Source: Mangrovicoccus algicola
GTDB lineage: Bacteria > Pseudomonadota > Alphaproteobacteria > Rhodobacterales > Rhodobacteraceae
Direction: 5' to 3'
NCBI RefSeq assembly: GCF_014903745.1
Contig: NZ_JACVXA010000012.1
Location: 1 to 64,000, forward strand
DNA: 64,000 nt
In this document: positions 61,135-64,000 of the stretch, in pieces
Layout: every line of letters begins with the position of its first letter
Numbering within the stretch: the stretch's first letter is position 1
Program-made: the position numbers and the translations under genes
The notes under the pieces: model-generated
Told to the model about the DNA's origin: nothing
Database searches by the model: none
The model's input: the letters and a program-made list of their open reading frames with translations, nothing else

Positions 61135-62373
61135 ATGCCCATCCTCGTGATGAAATTCGGCGGCACTTCGGTTGCCGACCTCGACCGCATCCGCAACGCC
61201 GCGCAGAAGGTGCGCCGCGAAGTCGATCGCGGCTATGATGTCATCGTCATCGTGTCGGCCATGTCGGGCAAGACGAACGAGCTGGTGGGCTGGGTCAACC
61301 AGACCTCGCCGCTCTTCGATGCGCGCGAATACGATGCGGTCGTCTCCTCGGGCGAGAACGTGACCGCCGGGCTGATGGCGCTGACGCTTCAGGAAATGGA
61401 CATCCCCGCGCGCAGCTGGCAGGGCTGGCAGGTGCCGCTGAAGACCAGTTCCGCGCATTCCGCGGCGCGGATCCTGGACATCCCGCGCGCCAATATCGAC
61501 CAGAAATTCGCCGAGGGGATGAAGGTCGCGGTCGTGGCCGGCTTCCAGGGCATCAGCGAGGAAGGCCGCATCACGACGCTGGGCCGGGGCGGCTCGGACA
61601 CGACCGCCGTCGCCTTCGCCGCCGCCTTCGCCGCGGAGCGCTGCGACATCTACACCGATGTGGACGGCATCTACACCACCGACCCGCGCATCACCAAGAA
61701 GGCGCGCAAGCTGGAGAAGATCGCCTTCGAGGAAATGCTGGAACTGGCCTCGCTGGGCGCCAAGGTCCTGCAGACCCGGTCGGTCGAACTGGCGATGCGC
61801 TACAAGGTGCGCCTGCGCGTCCTGTCATCTTTCGAGGAAACCGACGAGGCCAGCGGGACGCTGGTCTGCGACGAGGAGGAAATCATGGAAAGCAAAGTCG
61901 TCTCCGGCGTCGCCTATTCCCGCGACGAGGCCAAGCTGACGCTGCTGTCGGTGGCGGACCGCCCCGGCATCGCCGCCGCCATCTTCACGCCGCTGTCCCA
62001 GGCCGGGATCAACGTGGACATGATCGTGCAGAACGTCTCGGCCGACGGGCGCACCGACATGACCTTCTCCTGCCCGGTGGACCAGGTGCTGCGCGCGGAG
62101 AAGGCGATGAACGAGGCCCGCGCCCGCGGCGAGATCAATTTCGACGAGCTCGCCCAGGATACCGAGGTCTGCAAGGTGTCGGTCGTGGGCATCGGCATGC
62201 GGTCCCATGCGGGGGTCGCGGCGAAGATGTTCGAGGCGCTGAAGGCGGAAAACATCAACATCAAGGTCATCTCCACCTCGGAGATCAAGATTTCCGTCCT
62301 CATCGACCGGAAATATATGGAACTTGCCGTTCAGGCCCTGCATGATGCCTTCGGACTGGACAAAGCAGCCTGA
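61135..62373 (+). CDS. lysC: Aspartate kinase
   Basis: 412 aa, the length of the single-enzyme class with two C-terminal ACT domains. ILVMKFGGTSVAD (kinase signature), GRGGSDTTAVA and YTDVDGIYTTDPR are present, and the ACT repeats start at KLTLLSVADRPGIAA and KVSVVGIGMRSHAGVA. First step to lysine, methionine, threonine; feedback inhibition by lysine/threonine through the ACT pair is usual. GGAAGGAAACGTC precedes the ATG. Followed by ptsP 11 nt later. Confidence 0.97.
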   Translation: MPILVMKFGGTSVADLDRIRNAAQKVRREVDRGYDVIVIVSAMSGKTNELVGWVNQTSPLFDAREYDAVVSSGENVTAGLMALTLQEMDIPARSWQGWQVPLKTSSAHSAARILDIPRANIDQKFAEGMKVAVVAGFQGISEEGRITTLGRGGSDTTAVAFAAAFAAERCDIYTDVDGIYTTDPRITKKARKLEKIAFEEMLELASLGAKVLQTRSVELAMRYKVRLRVLSSFEETDEASGTLVCDEEEIMESKVVSGVAYSRDEAKLTLLSVADRPGIAAAIFTPLSQAGINVDMIVQNVSADGRTDMTFSCPVDQVLRAEKAMNEARARGEINFDELAQDTEVCKVSVVGIGMRSHAGVAAKMFEALKAENINIKVISTSEIKISVLIDRKYMELAVQALHDAFGLDKAA

Positions 62374-62384
62374 ACCGGAGGCCC

Positions 62385-64000
62385 ATGGGCCAGACCCAGG
62401 AAACTGAGAGCCGCAAGCTGCTTGGACGCTTGCGCGAGGCCCTCGCCGGCAGCGGCGCGGGGCAGGAGCGGCTTGACCGCATCACCACGATCATCGCGGA
62501 ATCGATGGGCGTCCATGTCTGTTCGATCTACCTGTTCCGCGATGCCGAGACCCTGGAGCTCTGCGCGACCTACGGGCTGAAGGCCGAGGCGGTGCACAAG
62601 ACGCGCATGCGCCTGGGCGAGGGGCTTGTGGGCAAGGTCGCCCGCACCCGCCGCCCGCTGAACTCGGCCGATGCCCCCGCCGAGCCGGGATTCCGCTACA
62701 TGCCGGAAACCGGGGAGGAGATCTTCGCCTCCCTGCTCGGCGTTCCCATCCAGCGCCTGGGCCAGGTGCTGGGCGTGCTGGTGGTGCAGTCCAAGGAAAA
62801 GCGGCAGTATTCCGAGGACGAGCTCTACGGCGTCGAGGTCGTGGCCATGGTGCTGGCCGAGATGACCGAGCTGGGCGCCTTCCTCGACGAGGGGGCGGCC
62901 CTCGCGGCGCTGCACCAGCGCCCGGTGCTGTTCCGCGGCACGACCGGCCAGGAAGGTGCCGCCGAGGGGCGGGTTCTGCTTCATGATCCGCGCGTCGTCG
63001 TCACCAACCCGATCGGCGACGACCCCGAGACCGAGCTGGAACGCCTGCGCGCCGCGGTGGCGCGGCTCAGGGTGTCGCTCGACCGGGTGCTCGATGCCGG
63101 ATCCTCGGGCGATGCCGAGGCGATGCAGGTGATCGAGACCTTCCGCATGTTCGCCAATTCCAAAAGCTGGATGCGGCGCATGGAGGAGGATATCGCCCGC
63201 GGCCTCTCGGCCGAGGCCGCGGTGGAGAAGGAGCAGTCCGCCGCCCGCGCCCGCCTGGCCCGGGCCAGCGATCCCTATCTGCGCGCCCGCGGCACCGACC
63301 TGGACGACCTGTCCAACCGGCTGCTGCGCGAATTGACCGGCCAGGGCAGCGATACCGGGGCGGAGCGTCCCGAGAACCCGGTGCTGGTCGCGCGCAATAT
63401 CGGCCCCGGGGAACTTCTGGATTACGGTCGCGAGCTGAAGGGCATCGTGCTGGAGGAAGGCTCGGTCGGCAGCCATGCGGCGATCATCGCCCGGGCCTGG
63501 GCGATCCCGCTGGTCATCAACGCCCCGGGCATCACCACCGAGGCGCTGACCGGCGATCCGATCCTGGTGGATGGCGACAACGGCAATGTCCATCTGCGGC
63601 CCGACGAGACGATCGCCAACGCCTTCCGCGACAAGCTGGCGATGCAGGCAAAGGCGCAGGAACGCTATGCCTCCATCCGCCGGGAGCCCGCCACGACGCT
63701 GTGCGGGCAGACCGTGGGGCTGGCGATGAATGCCGGGCTCCTGGTCGACCTGCCCTCGCTGGCCAGCTGCGGCGCCGAGGGCGTGGGGCTGTTCCGCACC
63801 GAGCTTCAGTTCCTGATCCGCAACAAGATGCCCCGCCGCGGCGAGCTGGCGCGGATCTACGGGCGGGTCATGGATGCCGCGGACGGCAAGCGCGTGGTCT
63901 TCCGCACGCTGGATATCGGATCGGACAAGGTCCTGCCCTACATGAAACGCACGGAGGAGCCCAACCCCGCGCTGGGATGGCGGGCGATCCGCGTCGGGCT
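62385..64000 (+). CDS. ptsP: Phosphoenolpyruvate-protein phosphotransferase PtsP (EI-Ntr), partial
   Basis: Open from the ATG at 62385 to the end of the window (538 codons; the full protein is usually about 750 aa). N-terminal GAF domain (about 15-160), the EI N-domain, and the phosphohistidine His364 in VGSHAAIIAR; the PEP-binding C-domain begins after LMxAGLLVDLPSL-like text and has GVGLFRTELQFL and VVFRTLDIGSDK. Starts the nitrogen PTS phosphorelay to NPr and EIIA-Ntr. Its gene follows lysC by 11 nt, an arrangement kept in Rhodobacteraceae. Confidence 0.95.
   Translation, partial: MGQTQETESRKLLGRLREALAGSGAGQERLDRITTIIAESMGVHVCSIYLFRDAETLELCATYGLKAEAVHKTRMRLGEGLVGKVARTRRPLNSADAPAEPGFRYMPETGEEIFASLLGVPIQRLGQVLGVLVVQSKEKRQYSEDELYGVEVVAMVLAEMTELGAFLDEGAALAALHQRPVLFRGTTGQEGAAEGRVLLHDPRVVVTNPIGDDPETELERLRAAVARLRVSLDRVLDAGSSGDAEAMQVIETFRMFANSKSWMRRMEEDIARGLSAEAAVEKEQSAARARLARASDPYLRARGTDLDDLSNRLLRELTGQGSDTGAERPENPVLVARNIGPGELLDYGRELKGIVLEEGSVGSHAAIIARAWAIPLVINAPGITTEALTGDPILVDGDNGNVHLRPDETIANAFRDKLAMQAKAQERYASIRREPATTLCGQTVGLAMNAGLLVDLPSLASCGAEGVGLFRTELQFLIRNKMPRRGELARIYGRVMDAADGKRVVFRTLDIGSDKVLPYMKRTEEPNPALGWRAIRVG

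Overview
The window is a single stretch of high-GC chromosome from an alphaproteobacterium, most likely a member of the Rhodobacteraceae/Paracoccaceae. This rests on gene order and family membership, not on any marker gene: lptF-lptG-lptD-surA-pdxA-rsmA facing pepA-holC, a ctaC-ctaB-small ORF-ctaG-ctaE-surf1-thrC-M16 peptidase run, lysC followed by ptsP, TRAP transporters, DUF1178 and HolC proteins. I see no rRNA, CRISPR, prophage, insertion sequence or replication origin. One tRNA gene (Arg, anticodon TCT) is present. Genes are dense, with many ATGA/GTGA overlaps, and nearly every third codon position is G or C.

Layout. 1-6.7 kb: a LysR regulator divergent from a small DUF2798 membrane protein; a translationally coupled nucleoside hydrolase and one-domain asparaginase-like protein; an AcuI-type acryloyl-CoA reductase; an isopenicillin-N-synthase-like 2OG-Fe(II) oxygenase followed by a 37-codon ORF and a strong double hairpin; a 62-aa orphan; a TfoX C-terminal-domain protein; and ndk with its terminator. 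6.8-13.5 kb: an ABC-F ATPase, a small secreted orphan, an L,D-transpeptidase, a MarC transporter, a membrane-anchored retropepsin-like protease, and a pair of secreted orphans, one of them cysteine-rich. 13.5-23 kb: holC/pepA facing the outer-membrane biogenesis operon lptFGD-surA-pdxA-rsmA. 23-30 kb: GNAT, flavin reductase, mtnP-apt (methylthioadenosine and adenine salvage), a second cysteine-rich small protein coupled to a membrane orphan, an FAD-linked D-2-hydroxyacid-type dehydrogenase with an exported MBL-fold protein, VOC and GNAT proteins. 30-37 kb: M16 peptidase, thrC and the aa3 oxidase assembly cluster. 37-48.5 kb: tldD, dprA, topA, a 3-oxoacid CoA-transferase pair, a degenerate HAD protein, a ligase-associated-type DEXH helicase and dusA. 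48.6-54 kb: tRNA-Arg, a GntR/FCD regulator and a TRAP transporter plus amidase unit that it may control. 54-64 kb: a secreted orphan, a Rid protein, clpX/clpP, an ArsR regulator with a tandem operator, an HDAC-like deacetylase, an exported glutathione peroxidase, NUDIX, DUF1178, lysC, and ptsP running off the end.

Most of the window is conserved housekeeping DNA. The least explained material is a set of small or exported orphans. Two cysteine-rich exported peptides, 70 and 40 aa, sit in separate two-gene units beside larger orphans. Both units carry a 13-bp upstream word (12 of 13 bases identical) at nearly the same distance from the first start codon. GTTAAC, which resembles a CtrA half-site, was seen by eye only in intergenic DNA: upstream of these two units, a third secreted orphan, dprA and the 2OG oxygenase. 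Other regulatory signals are a tandem inverted repeat over the arsR promoter and start codon, an FNR-like box between ctaC and tldD, and AT-rich palindromes in front of both the GntR gene and the amidase gene.
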